Positions 27,236 through 35,974 of a DNA stretch of 64,000 bases are shown here, piece after piece. Both the position numbers and the translations under genes were made by a program. The notes below the pieces were generated by a model. It saw only the letters and a program-made list of their open reading frames with translations, did not search any database and was not told the DNA's origin. Each line of letters starts with the position of its first letter. The first letter of the stretch is position 1. This DNA is from Desulforamulus ruminis DSM 2154 (GTDB lineage: Bacteria; Bacillota; Desulfotomaculia; Desulfotomaculales; Desulfotomaculaceae): contig NC_015589.1 in the NCBI RefSeq assembly GCF_000215085.1, positions 1,178,001-1,242,000 of the forward strand. The letters run 5' to 3'.

Positions 27236-27264
27236 TTGTTATAGTGTGTCATGATTAGTATAAT
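27236..27264 (+). promoter_or_regulatory. SigA promoter of the type III CRISPR-like operon
   Basis: TTGTTA at 27236-27241 and TATAAT at 27259-27264 are exactly 17 bases apart in an AT-rich gap. The predicted start is near 27271, leaving an untranslated leader of about 90 bases before the first gene. No operator palindrome is evident. Confidence 0.75.
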
Positions 27265-27362
27265 AGCTATATTAAACAATGAAATATCTGCAAAGATCGG
27301 CAAGAGATTTAGAATATTATCGTTCCGCTTGAACGCTATCATGGAACATAGAAAAGGAAGAG

Positions 27363-28442
27363 GTGGGTAATCTGGACATTAAGACATTAACACCTTTATG
27401 GACCGGTGGGGTCGGAGGAAAAGTGGACCGTATCCATGAAACGGGTCTTTTGGGCAGCATGCGTTGGTGGTATGAAGCGTTGGTGCGGGGGCTGGGCGGT
27501 GAGGTTCACGGTGGTCCCGGATTGGATTATTGTAATTTTAAAGCAGATCAATATAGAAATTTTGAGATAGAGAATGAAACCGAATATTTAAGGGCGGCCG
27601 GCTTGTGCGACGTATGCCAGATATTTGGGGCAACGGGATGGAAGCGGCGCTTTTATTTGTCCATAGTAGAAAAGGATATTAAAAACGAAAAAATTCAACA
27701 TCCGATCAAAGCTATCCAAAGGAAATATACAAATGATGAAGGAAAAGAGCGGATCCCTACTTGGTACTTTCCAGAATCCGACTTAAAAGGAGCTCCACCT
27801 AATACGCCTAAAACCGGAACTTTTGAGATGCAGATACAAAGCCGGGATCATAGATTTTCGCCGGATATTATTGGCGGACTGATTCAGTTTATAGCCGACT
27901 GGGGGGCACTGGGAGCCAGAAGCCAAATGGGGTTTGGAATTATTGAGCCGGTGAACGGTCCCTTTGACACCCGACCGTTATACCGGAGGCTTGTTGCCGC
28001 TTCCGGCAGTCGAAGCTATGCCGGATATCCTTCCTTAAAAAATATCTTTTGGACTTGTATCAGGACGAAGAAAACCGGAAAAGAGGAAACTTTCAATTTG
28101 AAATATGATTTGCGGCGGTTATTCTCCGATGATCCAAAAGTACGTCATTTTGTCATGGGGACTTCACTTAAAAGCGGAGAGCGAATGGCGTCCAAGGTGA
28201 AAATATCCCGTCCCTACGGCGACGGGCGAATACGCATTTGGGGCTGGATTCCGGAAAAAGCGAATTGCTATGGGAAAGCATGGGACCGGAACAGGATTGT
28301 TGAAAGAATCTATCGTTATTTAACTGAAAAATATAACCTGGAGTTTTGGCGGGAGATGGACAATTCACGGGATTCCGTTACGCCGAATACCGGTGATGCC
28401 CGACGATTTTTGCAGAGCCTGCTGGGCATTAAGGAGGGATAA
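27363..28442 (+). CDS. Cmr1-like RAMP protein of a type III CRISPR effector
   Basis: This 359-residue RAMP-superfamily protein begins DIKTLTPLWTGGVGGK, the Cmr1 opening, followed by GLLGSMRWWYEALVRGLGG (RAMP helix). The block LCDVCQIFGATGWKRRF has a CxxC pair. Cmr1 sits at the head of the type III-B complex and touches target RNA. A RAMP glycine-rich loop (GALGARSQMGFGIIEP) is seen near residue 185. GTG start close to an AAGGAAG. It is the first gene of the operon, and a nine-codon open frame with an ATG at 27341 overlaps its start. Confidence 0.85.
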   Translation: MGNLDIKTLTPLWTGGVGGKVDRIHETGLLGSMRWWYEALVRGLGGEVHGGPGLDYCNFKADQYRNFEIENETEYLRAAGLCDVCQIFGATGWKRRFYLSIVEKDIKNEKIQHPIKAIQRKYTNDEGKERIPTWYFPESDLKGAPPNTPKTGTFEMQIQSRDHRFSPDIIGGLIQFIADWGALGARSQMGFGIIEPVNGPFDTRPLYRRLVAASGSRSYAGYPSLKNIFWTCIRTKKTGKEETFNLKYDLRRLFSDDPKVRHFVMGTSLKSGERMASKVKISRPYGDGRIRIWGWIPEKANCYGKAWDRNRIVERIYRYLTEKYNLEFWREMDNSRDSVTPNTGDARRFLQSLLGIKEG

Positions 28443-28443
28443 C

Positions 28444-29802
28444 ATGCCGCTGGATTATTATGCTTTTCAAAAGACCGGAATAACCGAAAATGCTATGGGG
28501 TTCCGGGAACCACATCTGGCCTATTTATACGAAGCGTTGGATCATAATGAGAATGGCTCTGTACGCAAAAAATGGCAGAAAAGCTTAAAGGTCGAAATGA
28601 ACCCCTGGCAGGAAAAGCATTACGATTTTTGTAAAATACCCGATGCATTCAGCTTTGTTCCGGATATATCCGCAATTCAGCAAATGCCTTGGTTTAGCTT
28701 CCTGCTTCAAATACCTTTTAAGCTGCGGAAGCCTTATCTTAGCAAAAATGAGGAAGCTTTTTACCTTTTAGAAAACCCGCTGCGGCGGGAAAAAATATTT
28801 AAGACGCCCATGGAGGCTGCCTCCGGCTGGAAGGGCGCACTGCGGGCGGCGATGCTGCAGCAGCTGGCCCGGTGGTGGACGGGGCTGGAAACATTGGAAA
28901 AGGCGGAACGTGTCAACCGTAAAAAATTTGTTTCCCGACGCTTACAACTGATAAGGCTGTTCGGTACGGAACGAGGTTTTTATGAAAAGGACAACCGGTA
29001 TCTGGATAAGCTGGGAGGGAAGCTCCAAACCTGCTGGTTTCAACGATGCTTAAGATTTTCCATGACCGACAGCGGCTTTATTGCCGGTAGGCTCCACTTT
29101 TTCCCGACTTTCTTTCAGGAAGTGGGACTGGAAGTGATCAATCCTCATGATTCTAAAACCGGAACAGGAAGCGAAAAAGGGCCGATTTTACTGGAGTGTG
29201 TGCCCCAAAAGGCCGAGGGAGTATTTACCCTTTTATATGTGCCCGTGGGTTCCTTTGATACAAACTGCAGGAAAGAAGTAGCCCGGGATTTGGAATTCTT
29301 AGCAGACGGGATAAAAGCCATGCTGACCCAATATGGTTTTGGCGCTAAAACCGGCAGCGGCTTCGGGATTGCGGAAGAACGCTTGAATGGAGAAGGCAGG
29401 CTGACCCTTAAATGGGACTGGCCGAACAAAGCGATTGAAGAGGAAGGAACAACGGGACCGGCTCCGGGCCTGCCCCGTTATCTGGAGGCACCTAACCGGT
29501 TGATTGAAGAACTACACTGCCCCGATAACAGCTTAAAGGAAGAAGCGGCGTACCGGCAGTGGTTGGAAGACCGGGGCCGTACATATAATAAGGAGAAAAA
29601 ACAGCTCTATAGCAAGGCGAAAGCCTGGTGGGAAAGGGAAGGGGGATTGCTTCCGGAAGCAGCCTCCCGGGACGGAGAAAAGGGAAGGCCTTCTCAAAAC
29701 CAGCTGCCGGTGGCAACGGAGGTTACTTTTAACACATTGGAAAATCTCCGCAGTCAGGCCCGAAAGATTGCCGACCGCCTGAAGGAGGGAGGGACCGTAT
29801 GA
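28444..29802 (+). CDS. Cmr6-like RAMP protein
   Basis: This 452-residue protein carries RAMP features. GWKGALRAAMLQQLARWW is the conserved helix after a Gly/Lys turn. The block VGLEVINPHDSKTGTG resembles the Cmr6 D-x-x-NPH motif, and YGFGAKTGSGFGIAE is the glycine-rich loop near the RAMP end. The last 120 residues are charged and helical and are longer than in usual Cmr6. ATG with GGAGG 6 bases upstream. Its stop overlaps the cas10-like start (ATGA). Family membership is likely; the exact Cmr6 equivalence is an inference. Confidence 0.65.
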   Translation: MPLDYYAFQKTGITENAMGFREPHLAYLYEALDHNENGSVRKKWQKSLKVEMNPWQEKHYDFCKIPDAFSFVPDISAIQQMPWFSFLLQIPFKLRKPYLSKNEEAFYLLENPLRREKIFKTPMEAASGWKGALRAAMLQQLARWWTGLETLEKAERVNRKKFVSRRLQLIRLFGTERGFYEKDNRYLDKLGGKLQTCWFQRCLRFSMTDSGFIAGRLHFFPTFFQEVGLEVINPHDSKTGTGSEKGPILLECVPQKAEGVFTLLYVPVGSFDTNCRKEVARDLEFLADGIKAMLTQYGFGAKTGSGFGIAEERLNGEGRLTLKWDWPNKAIEEEGTTGPAPGLPRYLEAPNRLIEELHCPDNSLKEEAAYRQWLEDRGRTYNKEKKQLYSKAKAWWEREGGLLPEAASRDGEKGRPSQNQLPVATEVTFNTLENLRSQARKIADRLKEGGTV

Positions 29803-32642
29803 ACAACCTGATTATCCTGGAAGAAAACCGTGCGTCTTTATTGCTGGCGGAAGCCGTAGGCTGGCTGCATGACTATTTTAAATGTTCTGAGGAGTTTTTG
29901 CAGGAGCAATTTTCTAACAGCAAAGAGAATAATGAAAGGGAAAAACTTTTAAAGACAAGCTTGGTGGTAGAAATTATTAATAAAAATGAAAAAGATTTAG
30001 GTGAAATACAGCTTTCTTTTCCTATAGGGGAAAAATTGACCGCTCCCATCCCGAAGCTTTTGCATGCTAGTTTCTATAGGAGCGCCTTAGGTGAAAAATG
30101 GGAAAAGGATGGCTTACTAGGCTACCTCTCCCGCTGTCATCGTACATCCCATTTCGACAAACAAAGACGGAATGGGGGGAAGCAATCTTACCCGGGAACT
30201 AAGATTAGTACGCCCTTCGGCTCTGAAAAAGATGTCCCGAATTGTTTGACTGAAAGACTAAGGGCGCTGCCCTGGAATGACCTGCTGGATTATAATCCTG
30301 AAAAACGGAAAAAACTGCGTGAGAAACTGGAAGCGCTATTTTCTGAGGCATTGGCCGATACCCGCCGACCTATTAATGAGGTGGATCTGTGGAGCTGGGG
30401 GTTGCTGGTAGGCTCGTTGTATAAAGCCGCTTTGGCCGGAGCACTGCTTACGGAAGATGTCAAAAAGCAGGATGAACTTACATGGCGGCTGCTGGGGGTC
30501 CGGTTCAAAGGCCTGGACTATATCTCGGAGGTATCCCGCATTCCCGATCTGCTGGCCCGGCAAAATTTGTTGCGGCATGGCCTGGACAGGGTGCGTGAGC
30601 TGCTGGAGGTTACCTATCCGCTGGGGAGTGAAGTCTACCGGGACGAAAACGGCAGTGTTTATGTGGTGCCGGATCTGGAGGACTTGCTGCAAAGGACGGA
30701 CGGAAACGGTAAAAGTCTGGAAACTTTGATAAAGGAAACATTTCAGAAGGATCCTGGGGAACAGAATGTTAAACTCCAAGTTGAGGGTGAGATTCAGCCC
30801 CATATTAAATTGGAAGAAAAGTCTTGGCATGGACAAGACCCTAAAGACTGGAGGAAATATCAGTTACCTGAAATTGGAAAGTTTCTTTCCGCTGTGCCTA
30901 TATCACAGGCGGATCCCAATAAAATAAGGCATTTTTGGCAGCAGCACACTGCGGATGTTTGCGCCGTATGCGGTTTGAGGCCCCAAGGGCCGGGAAGAAA
31001 ATCCACGCAGCGTTCGGTATGTGATGTTTGTGAAAAGCGGCGTTCGGACCGTTCCAAGAATTGGGCGGAAAATTTGCAAGAAACCATCTGGACGGAAGAA
31101 GTGGCCGATGTAAACGGCCGTGTAGCCCTGGTGGTAGGACAGTTTGAGCTAACCCACTGGCTGGACGGCGTATTTTTAAGTTCCCTTTTTGTCATTGAAC
31201 CCGATCCCGGCAAACAGGAACAACAAGAAGTCAGCAAAACGCCTTCTTTCAGCCGCCTGCGGCGTATTTGGGAAACAACACGCCGGTTCTGGCAGGAAGT
31301 GCGGGATGAAGTTCTGGAAACCTCTTGTACCAAGCAGCCGCGGCTTAAAATTTACCTCAGCGCGGAACCCAAGCTGGGGGACTACCATGTCTATGATTTG
31401 GTTCTGGGCTCCGTGGACCTGGACGTGGTTTGGATACCGTCGGATAAAGGGACGGGCTGTCTTCTCAGCGCTGCCAATCTGGAGTATATTGCCCGTCGGT
31501 TGGGAGCGAAAGAAACGGAAAACCACCTGCCGGAAAAGGCCGCGGACTATATAAAAAAATGCCTTGAGCAGTTGTACGCCGGCCAACCGGTGCTGCGGAA
31601 CCCCGAAGGCCGAACCGATCGAAAAAGCCCAAACCTTTTGGAGGGTATAACCATTACCCGTATAGACTATGAGGAGACCCCCTATGCGCCTGTTATCCCT
31701 TTGCTGGCGGAGCCCCGTGCTTTTATGATGCTTGTGCCGGCCTGCAGCAGTCTTCGGATTATAGAGAAAATTAAAGAAAAATATGAGCGGGAAATGGGCA
31801 AAGTAAAGGATCGCCTGCCCCTGAGTTTGGGCCTTGTCCATGCCGGGCGTCGTATACCGGTCCGTTCCCTGCTGGAAGCGGGACGGGCCCTGCTGGATAA
31901 ATCCGTTTCTTTCGAGATTTGGCGGGTTGGAAAAGATCAAAACGGCAAGTCCGAAATCGGAGCTTCCATGGAAGGCCGGTCCCTCCTGATTTTGGAGCAG
32001 GATCGACCTCCTTTCAGACGTCATTTTCCCTTTAATATGAAAGACAAAAATCCCAAGGACCCCTGGTATCCGTATCTCTTCCTGGCGCAAAAGCGGACTG
32101 GAAAAAACGGGGAGGCCGTGAAAAGGAGGGAAGCGGAAGCGACGCTGCCGCTGGGGAAAAATCAAACAAGGCCCAACCGGGTTGTTCACGCAGCGAATGT
32201 GGAAGAAGGCGATCAGATTTATTTTTATCCGTCCACCTTTGACTTTGAATTTTTGGATACCAATGGCCGCCGTTTTGAAATTTACTATGATCAGGAGGGG
32301 CGTCGTCCCCGCCGCACCCGGCCTTTCTATTTAGAGGGTCTGGACTGTTTCAAAACCATATGGAACTGCCTGCAGCACCTGTCCAAAACTCAGCGCCATC
32401 AGTTGATCCGCACCATTGAATGCGTCCGGGAAGACTGGTATGGGCAGGATGCCGGGGGGGTGTCCTACGTTGATGAAGTATTTTCCCGTTTTGTTGCCGA
32501 CACCTTGGCCGGAGCAGCCTGGCCCCGGGGGAAAAAATGGGAGGAGATTCCCGAAAGGATACAAAGAAAATTGGTTAAGGCCGGGGTATGGGGTGAACTG
32601 GCTGATCTGGCCGAACTGCATATGGAGATTTTGAAACAATAA
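29799..32642 (+). CDS. Csx11/Cas10-like large subunit lacking GGDD cyclase motif
   Basis: This 947-residue protein has the size, position and layout of the type III large subunit. An N-terminal HD-like dyad, LHDYFK, is at residues 23-28 (H24, D25). A treble-clef zinc motif uses C388, C391, C408 and C411. A first palm-like block VALVVGQFELTHWLDG lies near 443, and a second palm domain near 635-700 ends in LPLSLGLVHAGRRIPVRSLL. Where active Cas10 has GGDD, this protein reads MMLVPACSSL (about 643-652), so cyclic oligoadenylate synthesis is unlikely. This matches Csx11-type subunits linked to subtype III-C. The HD dyad may still bind metal. Confidence 0.78.
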   Translation: MNNLIILEENRASLLLAEAVGWLHDYFKCSEEFLQEQFSNSKENNEREKLLKTSLVVEIINKNEKDLGEIQLSFPIGEKLTAPIPKLLHASFYRSALGEKWEKDGLLGYLSRCHRTSHFDKQRRNGGKQSYPGTKISTPFGSEKDVPNCLTERLRALPWNDLLDYNPEKRKKLREKLEALFSEALADTRRPINEVDLWSWGLLVGSLYKAALAGALLTEDVKKQDELTWRLLGVRFKGLDYISEVSRIPDLLARQNLLRHGLDRVRELLEVTYPLGSEVYRDENGSVYVVPDLEDLLQRTDGNGKSLETLIKETFQKDPGEQNVKLQVEGEIQPHIKLEEKSWHGQDPKDWRKYQLPEIGKFLSAVPISQADPNKIRHFWQQHTADVCAVCGLRPQGPGRKSTQRSVCDVCEKRRSDRSKNWAENLQETIWTEEVADVNGRVALVVGQFELTHWLDGVFLSSLFVIEPDPGKQEQQEVSKTPSFSRLRRIWETTRRFWQEVRDEVLETSCTKQPRLKIYLSAEPKLGDYHVYDLVLGSVDLDVVWIPSDKGTGCLLSAANLEYIARRLGAKETENHLPEKAADYIKKCLEQLYAGQPVLRNPEGRTDRKSPNLLEGITITRIDYEETPYAPVIPLLAEPRAFMMLVPACSSLRIIEKIKEKYEREMGKVKDRLPLSLGLVHAGRRIPVRSLLEAGRALLDKSVSFEIWRVGKDQNGKSEIGASMEGRSLLILEQDRPPFRRHFPFNMKDKNPKDPWYPYLFLAQKRTGKNGEAVKRREAEATLPLGKNQTRPNRVVHAANVEEGDQIYFYPSTFDFEFLDTNGRRFEIYYDQEGRRPRRTRPFYLEGLDCFKTIWNCLQHLSKTQRHQLIRTIECVREDWYGQDAGGVSYVDEVFSRFVADTLAGAAWPRGKKWEEIPERIQRKLVKAGVWGELADLAELHMEILKQ

Positions 32643-32656
32643 AGGAGGCGAAAACA

Positions 32657-33691
32657 ATGGCTACTTATAGACGGCAGCGCTATCTTTTTATGTCCACCGA
32701 TCCGGTGCATGTGGGCACGGGCGGGTACCGCCTGGGGAGGGTGGACAACAGCATTGTCCGGGAACCGGGCACACGGGTCCCCAAAATTCCCGGTACCAGC
32801 CTGCACGGCGCAGCCCGGTCCAATGCGGCCCGGCTTTACGAAAATCCGGCTGCCGCCGGAAGAGATCACGGTAAAGTGGACAAGCCGCAGGGGGATCCGA
32901 TATGCTACACCTTCGGTTATATTCAACAGGCAGATGGTTCGAGGGAGGAGGTTCGCGCCTATTCCGGCGTGGTTAATATTTTTGACGCCTTGGTTCTTGC
33001 TTTTCCGGTATATTCCATGGCCGGCCCCGTTTGGATCAGCACCTACGAACGTCTAAAAGAAGCCGGATTTCGCATCAGTAATCCTGAACAGGGGAATAAA
33101 CCGGAAGAATGGACTCCGCCTGAAAATTGGGAGGCCGGCAAGGTTTTCTTAACCTGGCAGCGCAGCGATATTCTCAACTTGGGATGGCTGATGATGGAAG
33201 TGGGCGGTGGGGTTTCGGTGCAAGCGCCATCAAATTGGAACAATGAAACACGATGGAAAGCCATTGCCGATCATTTGGTATTGGTAAAGGAATCGATTTT
33301 CAGCCAAATAGTCAACAGCAATCTGGAAGTACGTACCTCGGTAGCCATTGACCCTGAGCGGGGGGCAGCCGAGGAAGGGGCCTTATTTACCTATGAGGCT
33401 TTGCCCCGGGCCACCTTTCTTACCGCCGAAGTGGTGCTGGACGACGACCGTATGGATTGGCCGCTGAAAACAGAAGAACGTCAGCGGAAGACATTCAAAG
33501 ACAAGGCTTTACCCGGAGGCTGCTGGAACGGACCGCTGGCGGTGGTACAGTCCGGTTTGCGTCTGATAGAGTGGCTGGGAGTAGGCGGCATGGGTACCCG
33601 TGGTTTTGGGCGCATGGCCATGATCGGTGATCCTGTTGAAGAAACTTACGGAGGGAGAGACGGCGATGCACAGCCCGGCGACAATTCTTAA
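32657..33691 (+). CDS. Cmr4-like backbone RAMP (Cas7 family)
   Basis: This 344-residue Cas7-type backbone subunit opens LFMSTDPVHVGTGGYRLGRV and continues with DNSIVREPG and IPGTSLHGAARSNAARLYE, the standard Cmr4 pattern. D30 lines up with the catalytic aspartate that cuts target RNA in Cmr4 of Pyrococcus, so RNA cleavage appears retained. The glycine-rich loop WLGVGGMGTRGFGRM is near the C-terminus. AAAGGAGG upstream of the ATG. It overlaps the Cmr5-like gene by 26 bases, so translation is coupled. Confidence 0.85.
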   Translation: MATYRRQRYLFMSTDPVHVGTGGYRLGRVDNSIVREPGTRVPKIPGTSLHGAARSNAARLYENPAAAGRDHGKVDKPQGDPICYTFGYIQQADGSREEVRAYSGVVNIFDALVLAFPVYSMAGPVWISTYERLKEAGFRISNPEQGNKPEEWTPPENWEAGKVFLTWQRSDILNLGWLMMEVGGGVSVQAPSNWNNETRWKAIADHLVLVKESIFSQIVNSNLEVRTSVAIDPERGAAEEGALFTYEALPRATFLTAEVVLDDDRMDWPLKTEERQRKTFKDKALPGGCWNGPLAVVQSGLRLIEWLGVGGMGTRGFGRMAMIGDPVEETYGGRDGDAQPGDNS

Positions 33692-34067
33692 TTTGGATCG
33701 ATTGGCGGCTAAGCACGGACAAGCCGTTATTGGACGGTTGGTTGACGAAAAAAAGATAAAAGCCGGCGATGTGGACAATAGCGTCACCAAGGCTTTGGGC
33801 GTATTACAGGAAAACGGCGTTTATGCCTGCTTTCTCTACCTTTTGGCTAAAGAAAAAAATAACGGCGGCATTGTGGTGCAGGAAATGCTTAATCTGCTGG
33901 AGAATCTGGGATATGGCTGGGGAAAACCGGTCGACCAAAAGCCGGATACGGTACTGGCCTACCTTACTGATAAAGTGACAAAGCAGCTGGAACCCTTGCT
34001 TCTGGCCAAAGAAACTCTGGAAAAAATGTTGATTTACGCCCGGTATGGGGCGAAAGCCAAGGAGTGA
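33666..34067 (+). CDS. Cmr5-like small subunit (Cas11)
   Basis: This 133-residue, mostly helical protein lies directly after the Cmr4-like gene, the usual place of Cmr5. The segment LDRLAAKHGQAVIGRLVDEK near the start and VTKALGVLQENGVYACFLYL are consistent with the small alpha-helical subunit that lines the effector filament. The open frame starts at 33627, but the ATG at 33666 follows GGAGGGAG by 8 bases. The stop overlaps the start region of the next gene. Confidence 0.8.
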   Translation: MHSPATILNLDRLAAKHGQAVIGRLVDEKKIKAGDVDNSVTKALGVLQENGVYACFLYLLAKEKNNGGIVVQEMLNLLENLGYGWGKPVDQKPDTVLAYLTDKVTKQLEPLLLAKETLEKMLIYARYGAKAKE

Positions 34068-34072
34068 TGGCA

Positions 34073-34942
34073 GTGGCCTGGCAGATGTATAAGGTAATAT
34101 TGCGGTTGTGTTCTCCCCTGCATATCGGATGCGGTAAAATCGGAAACCTGCAGCGCACCTATCCTTATGTAACCGGTAGAGTCATGTGGGGTGCATTAAC
34201 CATGCGCCTGACCCGGGATAAATGCAAAGGAAATGAGATTAATGATTCCAGCATCTATCAAGAGGTTGGTGAACAGGTTCATCGGGAACTGGCTTTTACC
34301 TATTTTTATCCGGTTCTTTCATCGGGAAATCACTATCAGATAGAATGGCCTTGGAAGGACCAAAGGGCATTCCGGTATCGCTTTCTGAGCAGCTATGCCG
34401 GAACGGCTCTGGACTATCCTCAGCAGTCCGCGGCCCGGGGCATGCTGCGGGAGACGGAATTTATTTCTCCTTATACCTTGGATGAGGGCAAGCGTGTGTT
34501 TTTACAGGGCTATATTTTTGAAAAGAAAGGGTGTACCCTTTCTTGGCAAGAGGCTGTAAAACGGCTGCAGTTTGGGGGTGAACGGAGCTATGGTTGGGGC
34601 AAGGTTAAACCTGTAGCGATCAATCCATGCAGGGAGGATGACAAGCTGTTTGATAAAGGAATAAAATTTCTAAAATCAGACGAAAGGCCAAGGGTGTGCC
34701 TGCCGGCCAAAGCGAGACTATTAGCCCATACGGTTGCTGCCGAAAATCCATTTGCCGACGGCCCAATCGAGCCTCTGGCGGGGCGTGAATGGCGTCCAAA
34801 TCAAAAGGGCAATGCTTATGTGGGGCAGCATATTGCATTTAATGAGATTTGTTTTGCTCCCGGAAGTGTCCTAGTAAATAATGATAACCATTATGATTTT
34901 CGGATTGATCCTTTTGGCGTTTGGAGGTTAAGTGAAAAATAG
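34073..34942 (+). CDS. RAMP-superfamily subunit, possibly Cmr3/Csx10-like (Cas5 group)
   Basis: This 289-residue RAMP protein opens KVILRLCSPLHIGCGKIGNL, with YVTGRVMWGALTMRLTRDK as the RAMP helix. It has FISPYTL and a second glycine loop, FGGERSYGWGKVKPV. The last pattern recalls the GGE-type loop of Cas5-group RAMPs such as Cmr3 and Csx10, so it may take the 5'-handle-binding role; no other gene here fits that role. It is shorter than usual Cmr3. The GTG at 34073 lies 8 bases after AAGGAG; an ATG six bases earlier is too close. Last gene of the operon. Confidence 0.6.
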   Translation: MAWQMYKVILRLCSPLHIGCGKIGNLQRTYPYVTGRVMWGALTMRLTRDKCKGNEINDSSIYQEVGEQVHRELAFTYFYPVLSSGNHYQIEWPWKDQRAFRYRFLSSYAGTALDYPQQSAARGMLRETEFISPYTLDEGKRVFLQGYIFEKKGCTLSWQEAVKRLQFGGERSYGWGKVKPVAINPCREDDKLFDKGIKFLKSDERPRVCLPAKARLLAHTVAAENPFADGPIEPLAGREWRPNQKGNAYVGQHIAFNEICFAPGSVLVNNDNHYDFRIDPFGVWRLSEK

Positions 34943-35080
34943 ATAAAACTGTCTTCTGCCTAAATTTAGTGAAATTGATACAGAAAGAGACCTCTTTTCG
35001 TCTTACCCCGCCTATCCCTTTAAAGTACTGGATATCCCGGACGGGTTGGAATATAATAAAATAAAAATTGTTATAAGGAA

Positions 35081-35365
35081 ATGATGAACATGCTGGTGGA
35101 AATACAACAGAAATCTCAGGTGACGATTCCCAAGGAATTATTAAAAAAACTTAAACTGAAACCCGGCGATAAGCTGCAGGTGGAAGAGAAGGACGGCCGT
35201 CTGATTATTACTCCGGTTGCCATTATTCCCCGGGACCAGATGTGGTTTTATTCTAAAGAATGGCAGACGGAGGAAATGAAAGTCGAACAACAAGTACGGG
35301 AAGGCCGGGTAAAAACGGCTAAAAGCAAAGAGGAACTGCTAAAAGGGTTGGGGTTGAATGAATGA
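35081..35365 (+). CDS. AbrB/MazE-type antitoxin-like DNA-binding protein
   Basis: This 94-residue protein has a SpoVT/AbrB swapped-hairpin domain (VEIQQKSQVTIPKELLKKLK, then PGDKLQVEEKDGRLIITPV, residues 4-47). Its C-terminal helical tail would contact the toxin. ATG codons occur at 35081, 35084 and 35090; AAGGAA directly precedes the first, so the third may be used. A TATAAT about 35 bases upstream could be its -10 box. It overlaps the toxin gene by 4 bases. Confidence 0.85.
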   Translation: MMNMLVEIQQKSQVTIPKELLKKLKLKPGDKLQVEEKDGRLIITPVAIIPRDQMWFYSKEWQTEEMKVEQQVREGRVKTAKSKEELLKGLGLNE

Positions 35366-35628
35366 TAAACCTGTACTATTCTGAGTTTTTTGCGGATAAG
35401 GTTAAGCGGCTTTCCTTAGAGGAAAGAAGAGTATTGAAGAAAAAACTTGAGTTTTTGATGGAGAACCCTCGCCATCCCTCACTTCGTACCAAGAAAATTC
35501 AGGGACAGGACCGCATATTCGAGGCAAGTATTACGATGGAAATTCGTATGACCTGGGAATATATGGAGGACGGCGGCATTCTATTGCGGAATATCGGAGA
35601 ACATGATAAAACACTGAAGAGTCCGTAG
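35362..35628 (+). CDS. RelE-like mRNA interferase toxin
   Basis: This 88-residue RelE-superfamily protein has LYYSEFFADKVKRLSLEER, a central HPSLRTKKIQGQDRIFEASI, and the C-terminal RNIGEHDKTLKSP, a pattern seen in YafQ/RelE-like toxins. ATG overlaps the antitoxin stop. The pair lies between the type III operon and the second tRNA-Val copy, inside the repeat-bounded segment, and may stabilise it against loss. Confidence 0.85.
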   Translation: MINLYYSEFFADKVKRLSLEERRVLKKKLEFLMENPRHPSLRTKKIQGQDRIFEASITMEIRMTWEYMEDGGILLRNIGEHDKTLKSP

Positions 35629-35676
35629 AGTTTATTGTATAGGCATTTATTATATATAAAGGCGTTATTTGTACCG

Positions 35677-35778
<102 letters not shown>

Positions 35779-35792
35779 CTTTTGCTTTGATT

Positions 35793-35818
35793 AAACAGGG
35801 ACCTTTGGTCCCTGTTTT
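35793..35818 (+). terminator. Second hairpin after tRNA-Val copy 2
   Basis: AAACAGGGACC pairs with GGTCCCTGTTT and is followed by TT. It corresponds to the hairpin at 27116-27142, with compensating changes in the stem (GGCC to GACC and back). Confidence 0.82.
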
Positions 35819-35895
35819 GCTGCTTTAAACTACCTAAATACAGATTGTCATCAAATAGACAAAATTGTTGTCGTTGCTGAGACATTGTGAAATAT

Positions 35896-35963
35896 CCCTC
35901 TAATGGTAAATTTAATAATAGTCTGAATTATTACTAATTTATTATATTCTTACTATTAGAGGG
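35896..35963 (+). promoter_or_regulatory. Inverted repeat covering the ribosome site of the MCP gene
   Basis: CCCTCTAATGGTAA at 35896-35909 pairs with TTACTATTAGAGGG at 35950-35963, 13 of 14 positions. The right arm contains the AGAGGG that serves as ribosome site for the GTG at 35975. It could be an operator or an RNA hairpin hiding the ribosome site. Confidence 0.55.
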
Positions 35964-35974
35964 GTGGTACGGAG

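Noticed and set aside
31176-32189. 337-codon open frame on the minus strand inside the Cas10-like gene
   Set aside because: It is fully antisense to a well-supported gene, has no ribosome site and its translation looks like a frame shadow.
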